In this document: piece by piece, positions 53,376-61,539 of the stretch | How the letters are laid out: each line of letters opens with the position of its first letter | Position numbering within the stretch: the first letter of the stretch is position 1 | Translations under genes and position numbers: made by a program | Source of the DNA: Desulfovibrio aminophilus DSM 12254 | GTDB taxonomy: Bacteria > Desulfobacterota > Desulfovibrionia > Desulfovibrionales > Desulfovibrionaceae | Direction: 5' to 3' | DNA: 64,000 nucleotides | Assembly: GCF_000422565.1 (NCBI RefSeq) | Contig: NZ_AUMA01000003.1 | Span: forward strand, 186,001-250,000 | Notes under the pieces: generated by a model | What the model was told of the DNA's origin: nothing | The model's database searches: none | What the model saw: the letters and a program-made list of their open reading frames with translations, nothing else

Positions 53376-53723
53376 ATGAGTAAGGTCTTGCTGGTCGCTT
53401 TTCGCGGCGACCTGCTCTGTTTCGTGCATGTGCTTCTGAATGCCTTGAACCTGAAGGAACGTGGTGTCGACGCGCGTATTCTCTTTGAGGGCGCGTCCGT
53501 GACTCTGGTGGCCCCCTTGGCCGACCCCCAGGGGGATTTCCACACGCTCTACGCCAAGGCCAAGGCCGCCGGGCTCATCGAGGGCGCCTGCCGGGCCTGC
53601 TCGGCCAAGTTGGGGGCCCTGGAGGCTGTCCAGGCCGAGGGCCTGCCGCTGCTGGATGAGATGAACGGCCATCCCGCCTTGGGGCGTTATCTGGCCGAGG
53701 GCCGGACCATTCTGACCTTTTGA
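53376..53723 (+). CDS. DsrE-like small sulfur-relay-fold protein
   Basis: 115 residues with a DsrE/DsrF-like alpha/beta fold (SKVLLVAFRGDLLCFVHVLL at the start). It contains GACRACSAKLG, a CxxC pair in a position that could act in sulfur or redox exchange. AAGGAGA precedes the ATG. It sits at the end of the ftn-rubrerythrin-korAB run. In relatives such proteins carry sulfane sulfur, but a role with the oxoacid oxidoreductase is untested. The weak similarity leaves room for another function. Confidence 0.72.
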   Translation: MSKVLLVAFRGDLLCFVHVLLNALNLKERGVDARILFEGASVTLVAPLADPQGDFHTLYAKAKAAGLIEGACRACSAKLGALEAVQAEGLPLLDEMNGHPALGRYLAEGRTILTF

Positions 53724-53746
53724 ACTGTGTCCCGCTTGCGGGGGAA

Positions 53747-53771
53747 AAGGCGGCCTTTGGGCCGTCTTTTT
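53747..53771 (+). terminator. Terminator after the DsrE-like gene
   Basis: AAGGCGGCC (53747-53755) pairs with GGCCGTCTT (53760-53768), one G-T pair, loop TTTG, then Ts to 53771. It ends the ftn-to-dsrE unit. Confidence 0.85.
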
Positions 53772-53796
53772 GTTTCTTTATTTTCTGTATTGATCT

Positions 53797-53823
53797 TAAG
53801 AAGAACCATCCCGTTACCGATGG
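53797..53823 (+). promoter_or_regulatory. Weak sigma-28-like promoter before the 401-residue gene
   Basis: TAAG (53797-53800), exactly 15 bases, then ACCGATGG (53816-53823). The flagellar sigma-28 consensus is TAAA-N15-GCCGATAA, so three of four and five of eight positions match. A ribosome site (GAGAGGC) and the ATG at 53848 lie downstream. Low certainty. Confidence 0.3.
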
Positions 53824-53847
53824 AATGGGAAACCCGAGAGGCAGCCC

Positions 53848-55053
53848 ATGGAAATCAATTGGCTCGGGAGTCTGGTCACGCAACTGCCGACTTCCTCCTC
53901 CGTCTCCGAGCCGTCCCTGCCCACGTCAGGCGCTACCCTGACCCTGCCTGACGATACGTTGACGCTGAGTCGCGAAATCCGACTCCAGATGGCCTATGGC
54001 AAGGGACAGGACACCGGCATTGTTCAGAATTCCGACTGGTGGTTGGATAAGTTGCGTCAGGATGGCGAAAACGCCAAGTCACCCGTGTGGATCGTGCAGG
54101 AGGCCGTGAGCAAGACCACGGACTATCTCCAAGGCCGTTTGGACGATCTGATAGGCCGATTGAACGACGGTAGCTTCAAGGGCGGGCTGGCCAAGGAGAT
54201 GCAGGCCCTCGCCCAAAAGATGCAGGAGGCCCAGAATCAGGACGACGGGGCGCGAGCCCTGGCTCTGCTTCGGGAGCAGAGCGGAAAGCTGGCCGAGGCG
54301 TTGAAGCCCGAATTGGAAGGGGTGCTGGACGACACCCGGCAGTATTTCACCCAGTCCCTGACCATGTCCTTCCGTTCTCTGCGGATCATCGACCCGACGG
54401 GCAAGAGCATCGGCTACGACCTCCTCGGCCTGGGCGAGAACCCCGATGTGGACGCCGAGACCGCCGCATCCCTGCTGAAGGAGTATGACTTCATTCCCGA
54501 ATCTTCAAAATTGAACAAGTATGCGGCGGGGGAGGGCGTACTCTACGAGTCGCAGAACGAACCCACGCTCAAAAATCTCTTTGAGTCCATTCAATTGTCT
54601 TTCAGCGAGACGCTGGACGACTTCTTCGGCAACCCCGATGATCTGGCCGAAAACTTGGATCAGGGCTTTATGGACCAAGCCTTGGGCTCGTTCTTCATGG
54701 AGCGGCACGGCGGCGACCCGGACATGGCCGAGGCCCTGGGCTCCGGCCTGGAGTCCCTGCTCGACCGCCTGAGCGGCGACGCCGGGGTGAAGGGACTCAA
54801 GGAGAGCATGGACGAGAACGTCAAGGAGGCCGTGGAGAACTTCAAGCCGAAGAAGGGCTATCTGACCACGGTGTCGGCCGTTGCGGACATGGACGATCAG
54901 ACCGAGACCGCAGCCAAGATTCTCGACGCGCTACGGGCCATCGTGGCCAAGGATCAGGCTGAGCGCAAGGCCTCCGAACAGGAGGCCCTGGACGCCCAGA
55001 CGACCGCCTCGATTGCGGAGACGGGCGTGGCCTCGGTGGATATTCTGGTCTGA
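53848..55053 (+). CDS. Unrecognised 401-residue protein
   Basis: No family recognised. 401 residues, acidic, no signal peptide or membrane segment. The first ~35 residues are Ser/Thr/Pro-rich with LPTSSSVSEP-type sequence. Residues about 85-150 look helical, possibly coiled coil (KTTDYLQGRLDDLIGRL). A central region contains DDFFGNPDDLAENLDQGFMD and GDPDMAEALGSGLESLLDRL. A helical tail ends with SIAETGVASVDILV, resembling flagellar-type tails only loosely. It has its own terminator and stands alone. A weak sigma-28-like box upstream is the only hint of function. Confidence 0.75.
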   Translation: MEINWLGSLVTQLPTSSSVSEPSLPTSGATLTLPDDTLTLSREIRLQMAYGKGQDTGIVQNSDWWLDKLRQDGENAKSPVWIVQEAVSKTTDYLQGRLDDLIGRLNDGSFKGGLAKEMQALAQKMQEAQNQDDGARALALLREQSGKLAEALKPELEGVLDDTRQYFTQSLTMSFRSLRIIDPTGKSIGYDLLGLGENPDVDAETAASLLKEYDFIPESSKLNKYAAGEGVLYESQNEPTLKNLFESIQLSFSETLDDFFGNPDDLAENLDQGFMDQALGSFFMERHGGDPDMAEALGSGLESLLDRLSGDAGVKGLKESMDENVKEAVENFKPKKGYLTTVSAVADMDDQTETAAKILDALRAIVAKDQAERKASEQEALDAQTTASIAETGVASVDILV

Positions 55054-55078
55054 CAAGGCGCATGACGTCTTGTCATGG

Positions 55079-55104
55079 AGGGCGGCCTTCGGGCCGCCTT
55101 TTTT
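55079..55104 (+). terminator. Terminator after the 401-residue gene
   Basis: GGCGGCC (55081-55087), loop TTCG, GGCCGCC (55092-55098), then six Ts to 55104. It lies exactly at the end of the converging GGDEF/EAL gene. Confidence 0.85.
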
Positions 55105-57401
55105 CATGCGCAGGCCGCAGCCTCCTCGCTGCCCAGGGGAGGGCGGCGATCGCGGGCGAACGAGTTGCCCGGAAAGGACTTGGCGTATTTCTTGATGTGC
55201 GCCGCGCGCTCACCGATCTCCAGCAGGGTGCACTTGCCGCCGATCTCCATGATGCCCAGGGAGATGGACACCAGGGGGAACTGGCGCTCCATGCCGTCGC
55301 GGCCCACGGCCTGGATCCAGCCCTTTTGGCGGTCGGCCAGGCAGTAGCAGTTGCGGACCAGACGTTTGAAGCAGCGGATCGCGGCCCGGCAGATGGGCTC
55401 GGCCGAGTCGTTTCCGGTGAGGATGACGAAGTCGTCGCCGCCGATGTGGCAGAGTCGAGCGTCGCCCGGGCCATACTTCTTCACCGCCCAGGCGAGGATG
55501 TCGGCCGCGAGTTTGATGATCCGATCGCCGTTCTTGAAGCCGTAGGTGTCGTTGTAGACCTTGAAGTGGTCCAGGTCGGCGTAGATCAGACTGAAGGCCT
55601 TGTTGCGGGCGATGCGGGCCTCGATCTCTTGCTCCATGAGCACGTTGCCTGGCAGGCCGGTGAGTGGGTTGGTGCCCTTGGCCATCTCTACCTGGACTTG
55701 GGCCAGGGTGTTCATGATCCTCTGCACCGTGACCACGCCGAACAGCTTGCCCTTCTTGGTCACGATGACGTCGTCGTAGGCCTTGAGGTGCTCACGCTGC
55801 ATGGCCTGCTTGGCCACCTGCTCCACGGGCGCGGTCTCGTCCACCACGAGCGGGTTCTCGTCCATGACCGAGTCCACCGGCCGCTTGAAGAACAGGGCCA
55901 CGCCGTACTGCGAGGAGAGCTGGCGGTTGAGGTGGTACTCCATGATCAAGCCCTTGGGCGTGTCGCCGCTCGTCACCACCAGGCTGGAAAACGCACGGTT
56001 TTTCTCGAAGAAGTGCTGGGCCTCGGAGACGAGGAATTCCAGCGATACCGCGTGCGGAGCCTCGGCCAGCTTGCCAACGGGCATGGAGCAGCTGAACGAT
56101 TTCTGGGACAGGTCGCCTACCAGCCTGAGTTCGTCTGCCTCCACGGCCAGACAGGGGCGGGGAAAGGCGGGCCGTGCCAGGAAGTAGCCCTGACCGTAGT
56201 GTACGCCGATGTCCAGGAGACAGATGGCCTGCGCCCGGTTTTCGATGCCCTCGGCGATGATTTTGGCCCCGATCTTTTCCGCGAAGGTGGTGATGGTCTC
56301 CAACAGGGCTCGTTTCACCGGATCGCGATCCACGTTGGTCACCAGGGACATGTCGATCTTCATGAAGTCCGGCTGGATCTCGGCGATGGAGGAGAGTCCC
56401 GAGTAGCCCGCGCCCACATCGTCCACGGCCACCTGGAAACCCTGGCTGCGGTAGTGTTCCAGGGTCCGGTGAAAGAGTCCGAAATCCTGGAGTCTGTGGC
56501 GTTCCGTGATCTCGAAGACGATGTTGCCAGGCTTCATGCCCGCCAACTCGAGGAGCTGGAGCGTCTTCCCCGGGGTGAATTCGGGGTCGACCATGGTGCG
56601 CGGATGGATGTTCAGGAAGAGTTTCTGGTCCGGGGTGATGTCGCCCAGATTCATGATGGCCTTTTCCCGGCAGATTTCCTCCAGGGCGAAGAGCCGCTCC
56701 AGCTGCTCGGCCAGCTCGAAGAGCATGATCGGCGACTGGAAGGAGGAGCCCGCCGGGCCGCGGGCCAGGGCCTCCCAGCCCATGATCGTGCCCGTGGAGA
56801 AGTCCATGATGGGCTGGTAGAAGGCGCTCACGGCCTTTGAGCGCAGGAGTTCGTTGAAGCGGGAGGCGATTTCCAGCCTGGAGAGGTCCAGGCGCGAGCG
56901 GGCCGAGCGCCGGGCCTCGGTCACGGCCTGTAAAAAGCGTTTCTCCCAATCCCCAGCGCCGCCCGCTTCAAAACGGGCGAAGCCGATGCCCAGCTCCACC
57001 TCGCGGCCGGTCCATTTGAGCATGGTCCGCTTCAGCTCGTTCTGGGCCTTGATCTTCATGGCGTAGGACAAGTCGGCGAGGTTTTCATCTTTGGCCGATG
57101 GCCAGATCAGGAGATACTCCCCCGACTCGGAAGTCAGGCAGTGGATGTCCTCCTCGCGGGCCAAGTCCGCGCCGCAGCTCAGAAGCGACAGCCGGAGCTG
57201 GTCCTCGATGCGGCGCACCAGATCCTCTCCGAACAGTTCGCTGTAGAGATAGTGGTCCTGGATCGCGAAAAGAACCAGGCTGGTGGACGGGGAGTGACGG
57301 AGATTGCCGGTCAGCGGGGGATGGGGCGTGTCTCGCCGGTCGTCCTTGGTCTGTCTGCCGCGCAGGGAGAGTCGCCCGGAATGGAAGATGGTCTGGGGCA
57401 T
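55104..57401 (-). CDS. EAL-CBS-GGDEF cyclic-di-GMP protein
   Basis: 765 residues. N-terminal part (about 40-180) looks like a degenerate GGDEF fold (SGEYLL at about 93). An EAL domain follows (E210-A-L; LNIHPRT, FEITER, DDVGAG, KIDMSLV, AEGIEN and GQGYFL all keep the usual metal and catalytic residues). A linker and CBS pair follow (about 470-590; DDVIVTKKGKLFG). A C-terminal GGDEF domain has GGDDF at about 654. The EAL looks active as a phosphodiesterase; GGDDF may or may not be. The ATG at 57401 is chosen; the frame is open further upstream only as a shadow of another gene. Confidence 0.85.
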   Translation of the reverse strand: MPQTIFHSGRLSLRGRQTKDDRRDTPHPPLTGNLRHSPSTSLVLFAIQDHYLYSELFGEDLVRRIEDQLRLSLLSCGADLAREEDIHCLTSESGEYLLIWPSAKDENLADLSYAMKIKAQNELKRTMLKWTGREVELGIGFARFEAGGAGDWEKRFLQAVTEARRSARSRLDLSRLEIASRFNELLRSKAVSAFYQPIMDFSTGTIMGWEALARGPAGSSFQSPIMLFELAEQLERLFALEEICREKAIMNLGDITPDQKLFLNIHPRTMVDPEFTPGKTLQLLELAGMKPGNIVFEITERHRLQDFGLFHRTLEHYRSQGFQVAVDDVGAGYSGLSSIAEIQPDFMKIDMSLVTNVDRDPVKRALLETITTFAEKIGAKIIAEGIENRAQAICLLDIGVHYGQGYFLARPAFPRPCLAVEADELRLVGDLSQKSFSCSMPVGKLAEAPHAVSLEFLVSEAQHFFEKNRAFSSLVVTSGDTPKGLIMEYHLNRQLSSQYGVALFFKRPVDSVMDENPLVVDETAPVEQVAKQAMQREHLKAYDDVIVTKKGKLFGVVTVQRIMNTLAQVQVEMAKGTNPLTGLPGNVLMEQEIEARIARNKAFSLIYADLDHFKVYNDTYGFKNGDRIIKLAADILAWAVKKYGPGDARLCHIGGDDFVILTGNDSAEPICRAAIRCFKRLVRNCYCLADRQKGWIQAVGRDGMERQFPLVSISLGIMEIGGKCTLLEIGERAAHIKKYAKSFPGNSFARDRRPPLGSEEAAACA

Positions 57402-57465
57402 GTCCGCCTCGTTGTCCTGGGGAATGTGACGCCGACGCGGGAAAAGCCCGTGTGGCGATCGCATC

Positions 57466-57491
57466 CCTCCTAACGCCGCTTCGGCGGGAGG
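57466..57491 (-). other. Palindromic leader hairpin of the GGDEF/EAL gene
   Basis: CCTCC (57466-57470) pairs with GGAGG (57487-57491), and CGCCG (57474-57478) pairs with CGGCG (57482-57486), with a TAA bulge. It lies in the 173-base gap before the ATG at 57401. No U tract follows. It does not match a c-di-GMP riboswitch, as far as I can tell by eye. Confidence 0.4.
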
Positions 57492-57540
57492 ATGTGACGG
57501 GCTGGTGACGGAACGGAGGTTTTTCGGTGCCGCTTTGAAG

Positions 57541-57570
57541 GCGTCCCGCCGGGGATTTCCGGCGGGACGC
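57541..57570 (-). terminator. Strong hairpin after the AccA-AccD fusion gene
   Basis: A 12-base perfect stem, GCGTCCCGCCGG (57541-57552) with CCGGCGGGACGC (57559-57570), loop of six, starts four bases after the stop codon. No U tract follows on either strand, so it is not a standard intrinsic terminator; it may protect the 3' end. Confidence 0.45.
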
Positions 57571-57574
57571 GGCC

Positions 57575-59839
57575 TTAGCGGTAGTAAAGGTTGCGGCCGC
57601 CCATGGTCAGGAAGGCCTGCTGGAGATTTTTGCGGATTTCGCGGCGGTCCCAGATGTCCTGGATGTGCCCCCGTGACAGGGCGCTGTGCGCACTGTGGTA
57701 GTTGGGCGGAATGTCCAATCCCGTGGTCTCCTTGATGACCCCGGGACCGGCGAAGCCGATGCGCGCCGAGCGCACTGCGAACTGATAGGGCGAACATCCC
57801 AGGAAGCTGGCCACGGGACCGGCGTAGGAATTGGTGTCGTAGAGCACGATGTACAGGCCGCCCGCCTCGATGTAGCGGCGCACGGCCAGCGTGCAGCGGG
57901 GCATTTGGATCAGGCCGTTGAGGCCTTCCTGGATGCGGATTCCGGCCGTGCCGTGGACGTAGGCCAGGAAGGGTTGGTGCCGCTTGCGGGCCAGGGACAG
58001 GGCGCGGATGAACTTTTCGCCCTCGGCCGCGCCCACGGAGCCCCCCCGAAAATTTGCCACGAGCATGGCGCAGGTGAGCTGGATGCCGTGGATGGCCGCC
58101 GAGAAGGTCATGCAGGCGCTCTGCATGCCGTTCTTCTCCTTGGCCTCCTTTATGCGCTGCTCGAAGCCGGGGAAACCGGTGGGGTTGCCCGCGGCGATGT
58201 TCTTGTTGAATTCGTGGATGGAGTCCGGGTCGAAGACGTTGGCCAGGTACCACTGGTATTCCATGGGGAAGTGGTGCCCGCAGTTGGGGCAGGCCCCGCC
58301 GAACTCGCCGTAGAGATCGCGGGCCCAGATGTCCAGACAGCCGCGTTTGTCCGCGTGCGGGCAGCTGATTTCCCGATCCTCCTTGGCCTTGGGCGAGAGG
58401 TAGCTGACGCAGTTCTCCACGCCCGTGGCGCAGGCCGAGGGTTCTGACAGGCTGGTCAGGGCGTCCGCTCCGCCGTGGCCGCCGGCCACGCCGAGCTTCT
58501 CCATGGTGGACTTGCGGAAACGGCGGAACTTGTCCGTGACCACTTGGACGTCGTCGATCACGTCTTCGGTCCATTCGCCGACTTTCTTCCTGAACTTGCG
58601 GAACAGGTCGTAGCGGATGGCCGAGTGCGCGGAGGCCAGGAAGCCGATGCGCGCGGAGGCCATCTTCTCCAGCAGGCTGCGGTTGTCGGCGAAGGCTCGC
58701 TGGGCCATGCGGCGATACTTGCGGTAGCGCCGCCAGATGAGCCGCTCCTTGGCCCGGGGGGAAAGCTCCCAGCGCACGATGATGTTTTCCACGCTGGAGC
58801 CGTTGCGCCCGGCGCGCATGGCCGCGAGGCGGAAGATGCGCATGCCGCGCACGGAGAGTGCCACCTCGTCGGTGGCGCGGATGACCTCGGCGCGCAGGCG
58901 CTTGAAGAATTCGAAGTGTTCGGGCCGCGCGCCCAGGGGCGGTTCCTGCACGATGCCGTCGATGTAGCCGTTGCGCAGATTGTCCTCGGCCGTGATCTGC
59001 TGGGACGCGGCGCAGCGTTCGATGAGTTCCGCCGAGGCGCGCTGACCGCCGCGCAGGCGCCCTTCGATGGCCGCCGCGCCCTCCGGCGAGATCACCGAGT
59101 AGTAGCCGTGGGAGAGCATGAGACGTCTGTCGGCCATGCCGATGGCCTCGGCCCCGCCGGAGCCGCCCTCGCAGATGACCGAAACGATGGGCACGGGCAG
59201 CCCGCCCATCTCGTAGATGTTCTCCGCGATCTGCTGGGCCGCGCCGGGGAAGTCCTCGATGGGGTAGGAACCGGGGGTGAAGACGTAGGCATGGATGGGG
59301 ATGTTCTCCCGGGCAGCGACCTTCATGTACTTGAGAGCCTTGGAATTGCCCCAGGGCTTGATGGAGCCGCCGTTGCGGAACTCCTCGCCGTGGCCTTTCT
59401 CCTGGCCCACCACCATGACCGGGTGGTTGGTGACCCGGTCGCCGACGCGGCGGGTGATGTAGGCTCGGGCGATGCACATGCCCGGGTCGATGTTCACCTC
59501 GCCCTTGCCGCCGATCTCGGTGTAGTTGTCGTAGACGTTCTCCAGGATGTCCTTGAGGCAGATGTGCTGGGGATGGCGGACGATGCGCACCTTGTCCATG
59601 GGCGTGATTTGCTGGTCGAGGCTCTCCTCCAAGGCGGAAAGCCGTTGCTCCAGCGCGGAAGCCTGGTCGCGGAGCTCCTCGGCCGAAATCGAGGCCGCGC
59701 GGGCCATGACCTCGTCCAGATGCTGGGCGAAGGCCATGAGCTTCTTGTTCTGTTTGTCGCCCAGGATGTCTTGGGCGTAGCGCACCCGCTCGGTCAGTTC
59801 CTGCAGGCGTTTGTCGGTGTCCATGAAGACTGATGCCAT
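57575..59839 (-). CDS. Fused acetyl-CoA carboxylase carboxyltransferase (AccA-AccD order)
   Basis: 754 residues. The alpha part (about 1-310) has VVGQEKGH, GGSGG (225-229) and SPEG (251-254), closely matching AccA. A linker with basic helical sequence follows (about 310-500). The beta part (517 on) begins with CPNCGHHF and contains GGSVGA, GTAGIRIQEG and IGFAGPGV, matching AccD. Free-standing AccA and AccD are the bacterial rule; a single alpha-beta chain in this order is unusual. The zinc ribbon's first Cys pair has unusual spacing. The biotin carboxylase gene is upstream. Confidence 0.88.
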   Translation of the reverse strand: MASVFMDTDKRLQELTERVRYAQDILGDKQNKKLMAFAQHLDEVMARAASISAEELRDQASALEQRLSALEESLDQQITPMDKVRIVRHPQHICLKDILENVYDNYTEIGGKGEVNIDPGMCIARAYITRRVGDRVTNHPVMVVGQEKGHGEEFRNGGSIKPWGNSKALKYMKVAARENIPIHAYVFTPGSYPIEDFPGAAQQIAENIYEMGGLPVPIVSVICEGGSGGAEAIGMADRRLMLSHGYYSVISPEGAAAIEGRLRGGQRASAELIERCAASQQITAEDNLRNGYIDGIVQEPPLGARPEHFEFFKRLRAEVIRATDEVALSVRGMRIFRLAAMRAGRNGSSVENIIVRWELSPRAKERLIWRRYRKYRRMAQRAFADNRSLLEKMASARIGFLASAHSAIRYDLFRKFRKKVGEWTEDVIDDVQVVTDKFRRFRKSTMEKLGVAGGHGGADALTSLSEPSACATGVENCVSYLSPKAKEDREISCPHADKRGCLDIWARDLYGEFGGACPNCGHHFPMEYQWYLANVFDPDSIHEFNKNIAAGNPTGFPGFEQRIKEAKEKNGMQSACMTFSAAIHGIQLTCAMLVANFRGGSVGAAEGEKFIRALSLARKRHQPFLAYVHGTAGIRIQEGLNGLIQMPRCTLAVRRYIEAGGLYIVLYDTNSYAGPVASFLGCSPYQFAVRSARIGFAGPGVIKETTGLDIPPNYHSAHSALSRGHIQDIWDRREIRKNLQQAFLTMGGRNLYYR

Positions 59840-59852
59840 GGTCTGCGGATCC

Positions 59853-61271
59853 TTAGAATTCGAGCAGTCGCCCGGTCTTGGTCTTGAGGAAGTCGAGGTT
59901 CGATTTCATGGTCGAGCCCGTGCCGTCCGTTCCCTCCAGCCGGAAGGATTCCAGGATCTCCAGGCCACGGGTCTTGGCCTGCTCCAGATCCTCGCCCCAG
60001 AGAATGGCCAGGGCCAGGTTGGGGTCATACTCCGTGGGGATCTGATAGACTTCGCCGCGCGGCACATGGGTATGCACCGAAAGCCACGGCTTGGCGTTCC
60101 AGTCCATGCGCTCGATGCGGCCGGCCCAGGGGGTGAAGCGGTTCTGCGTGTCCTCGGCGATGATCCGGTACTCGATGGACACCCCCTCGAAGGTGATGTC
60201 CTCCTGGCTGTAGCCCAAGGGGTCGCCCAGGCCGATGCGGATCTGCTCCTGGATGAGGTTCACCCCTGCCTGCCCGCGGACGCGGGAGATGGCCGCCGAG
60301 ACGCCGTTCTCCACCTGGATGCGAGTATTCACTTCCATCAGGAAGGGTTCGCCTTTGGGGGTCACGATCCATTCCCAGGTGCCCACGTTGTCGTAGCGGA
60401 TCTCACGGGCCATGCGCAGGGAGTGGGAGGTGATGTCGTCCAGTACCTTCTCGGCGTCGAAGGAATACTGGATGCCCTGGGGGAAGAAGCCGGGCGCCAC
60501 CTCGATGCGTTTCTGCAATCCCGGGCTCTGCACCGAGCAGTTGCGGGTGCCGAAGTGCACGGGGGTGCGGCCCGAGCGGTCCGAGACCACCTGCACTTCC
60601 AGGTGGTTGAAGTTGAAGATGCGCTGTTCGATGAGCACGCCCTCGTCATTGAAGGTGCGCGCGGCGTAATTGCGGATGCGGCGGTAGGTCTGGCGGAAAC
60701 GGTCCATGTCATGGACCTCGTCGATGCCCATGCCGCCGCCGCCCGCCGAGGCCTTGACGAGCACAGTGGGACGGCCCACGCCCTGGCGCTCCTGGAAGTC
60801 GAAGAGTTGGCGGGCGATGTCCTCGGCCTCCATCTCGTCATAGATGGCCCGGTCGGAGCCCGGGATGGTCGGCACGCCGAGGCCGCGCGCCAAGCGCTTG
60901 GTGTTGATCTTGTCGCCCAGGTCGCGGATGACCCACCAGGATGGTCCGATGAAGAGCATCGAGCGGGTCCGCTCCGTGACGCGTCGGGCGAAGCGGAAGT
61001 TCTCCGAGAAGAATCCGTAGCCGGGATGTACGGCGGTGCACTCGGCCTCGTCGCACACGGCCAGGATGTCCCCGGCGTCGATGTAGTTGTGGATGCGGTA
61101 GGCCGCCTTGTCGCCTCCCCATCGGCGGGCCAGGGCCACATGGCCGGAGTCGGAGTCTTCGCGCGTATACACGCAGACGAACTCGTGCCCCAGCGTGCGG
61201 CAGGCTTCCATGATACGGATGGCGATCTCGCCTCGGTTGGCGATGAGAATTTTATGCGTGGTTCGGCTCAC
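59853..61271 (-). CDS. Divergent biotin carboxylase (AccC-like)
   Basis: 472-residue ATP-grasp enzyme. The opening ILIANRGEIAIRIMEAC is canonical, and KASAGGGGMGI is the ATP lid. MEVNTRIQVEN retains E313, N315, R317 and E321. Where E. coli AccC has CSMQRRHQK, this protein reads CSVQSPGLQK (245-254), keeping Gln and Lys but losing the His and adding one residue. QVEH is QVEN. No biotin carrier domain is present or nearby. GTG start. It is directly upstream of the fused carboxyltransferase. Confidence 0.85.
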   Translation of the reverse strand: MSRTTHKILIANRGEIAIRIMEACRTLGHEFVCVYTREDSDSGHVALARRWGGDKAAYRIHNYIDAGDILAVCDEAECTAVHPGYGFFSENFRFARRVTERTRSMLFIGPSWWVIRDLGDKINTKRLARGLGVPTIPGSDRAIYDEMEAEDIARQLFDFQERQGVGRPTVLVKASAGGGGMGIDEVHDMDRFRQTYRRIRNYAARTFNDEGVLIEQRIFNFNHLEVQVVSDRSGRTPVHFGTRNCSVQSPGLQKRIEVAPGFFPQGIQYSFDAEKVLDDITSHSLRMAREIRYDNVGTWEWIVTPKGEPFLMEVNTRIQVENGVSAAISRVRGQAGVNLIQEQIRIGLGDPLGYSQEDITFEGVSIEYRIIAEDTQNRFTPWAGRIERMDWNAKPWLSVHTHVPRGEVYQIPTEYDPNLALAILWGEDLEQAKTRGLEILESFRLEGTDGTGSTMKSNLDFLKTKTGRLLEF

Positions 61272-61539
61272 GTCGATGAAGATCTCCGATCAAAAATTTC
61301 CAGCGCCCCAGGGATAGCCGTTCTTGACCGGAATGGCAATAGCCTCTTTCGTAATGAAAATGTAATAAATTAGAGGTGTTGAAAAAGCGTCCCGGGAATA
61401 TTGGGATTCCTTGATTTCGTCCCTGAAGCCTTTTGCGGCAAAGCTTCCTGAAGGTAGTCTCGGCCTGGCTGAAACCCTTGGCCTCCGATCAGGACGGTGG
61501 TAAGGGGTGATATCGGCAACCGCATCCAAGGGGGAGACC
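61272..61539. other. Divergent control region, biotin carboxylase and phosphoesterase genes
   Basis: 268 bases without a gene. An AT-rich core (about 61350-61380) holds CATTAC/TATTAC-type direct repeats on the minus strand. Possible -10 like sequences lie there, but no -35/-10 pair stands out on either strand. The phosphoesterase start (61540) has a GGGGAG ribosome site. Confidence 0.35.

Noticed and set aside
55062-56840. 592-residue plus-strand open frame opposite the EAL/GGDEF gene
   Set aside because: The minus strand carries every EAL and GGDEF motif; the plus frame has none.
57402-57574. Possible c-di-GMP riboswitch before the GGDEF/EAL gene
   Set aside because: Hairpins are present, but the conserved GEMM core and tetraloop receptor are not visible.
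59811-61373. 520-residue plus-strand open frame opposite the biotin carboxylase
   Set aside because: The minus strand encodes a canonical ATP-grasp enzyme; the plus frame is shadow-like.
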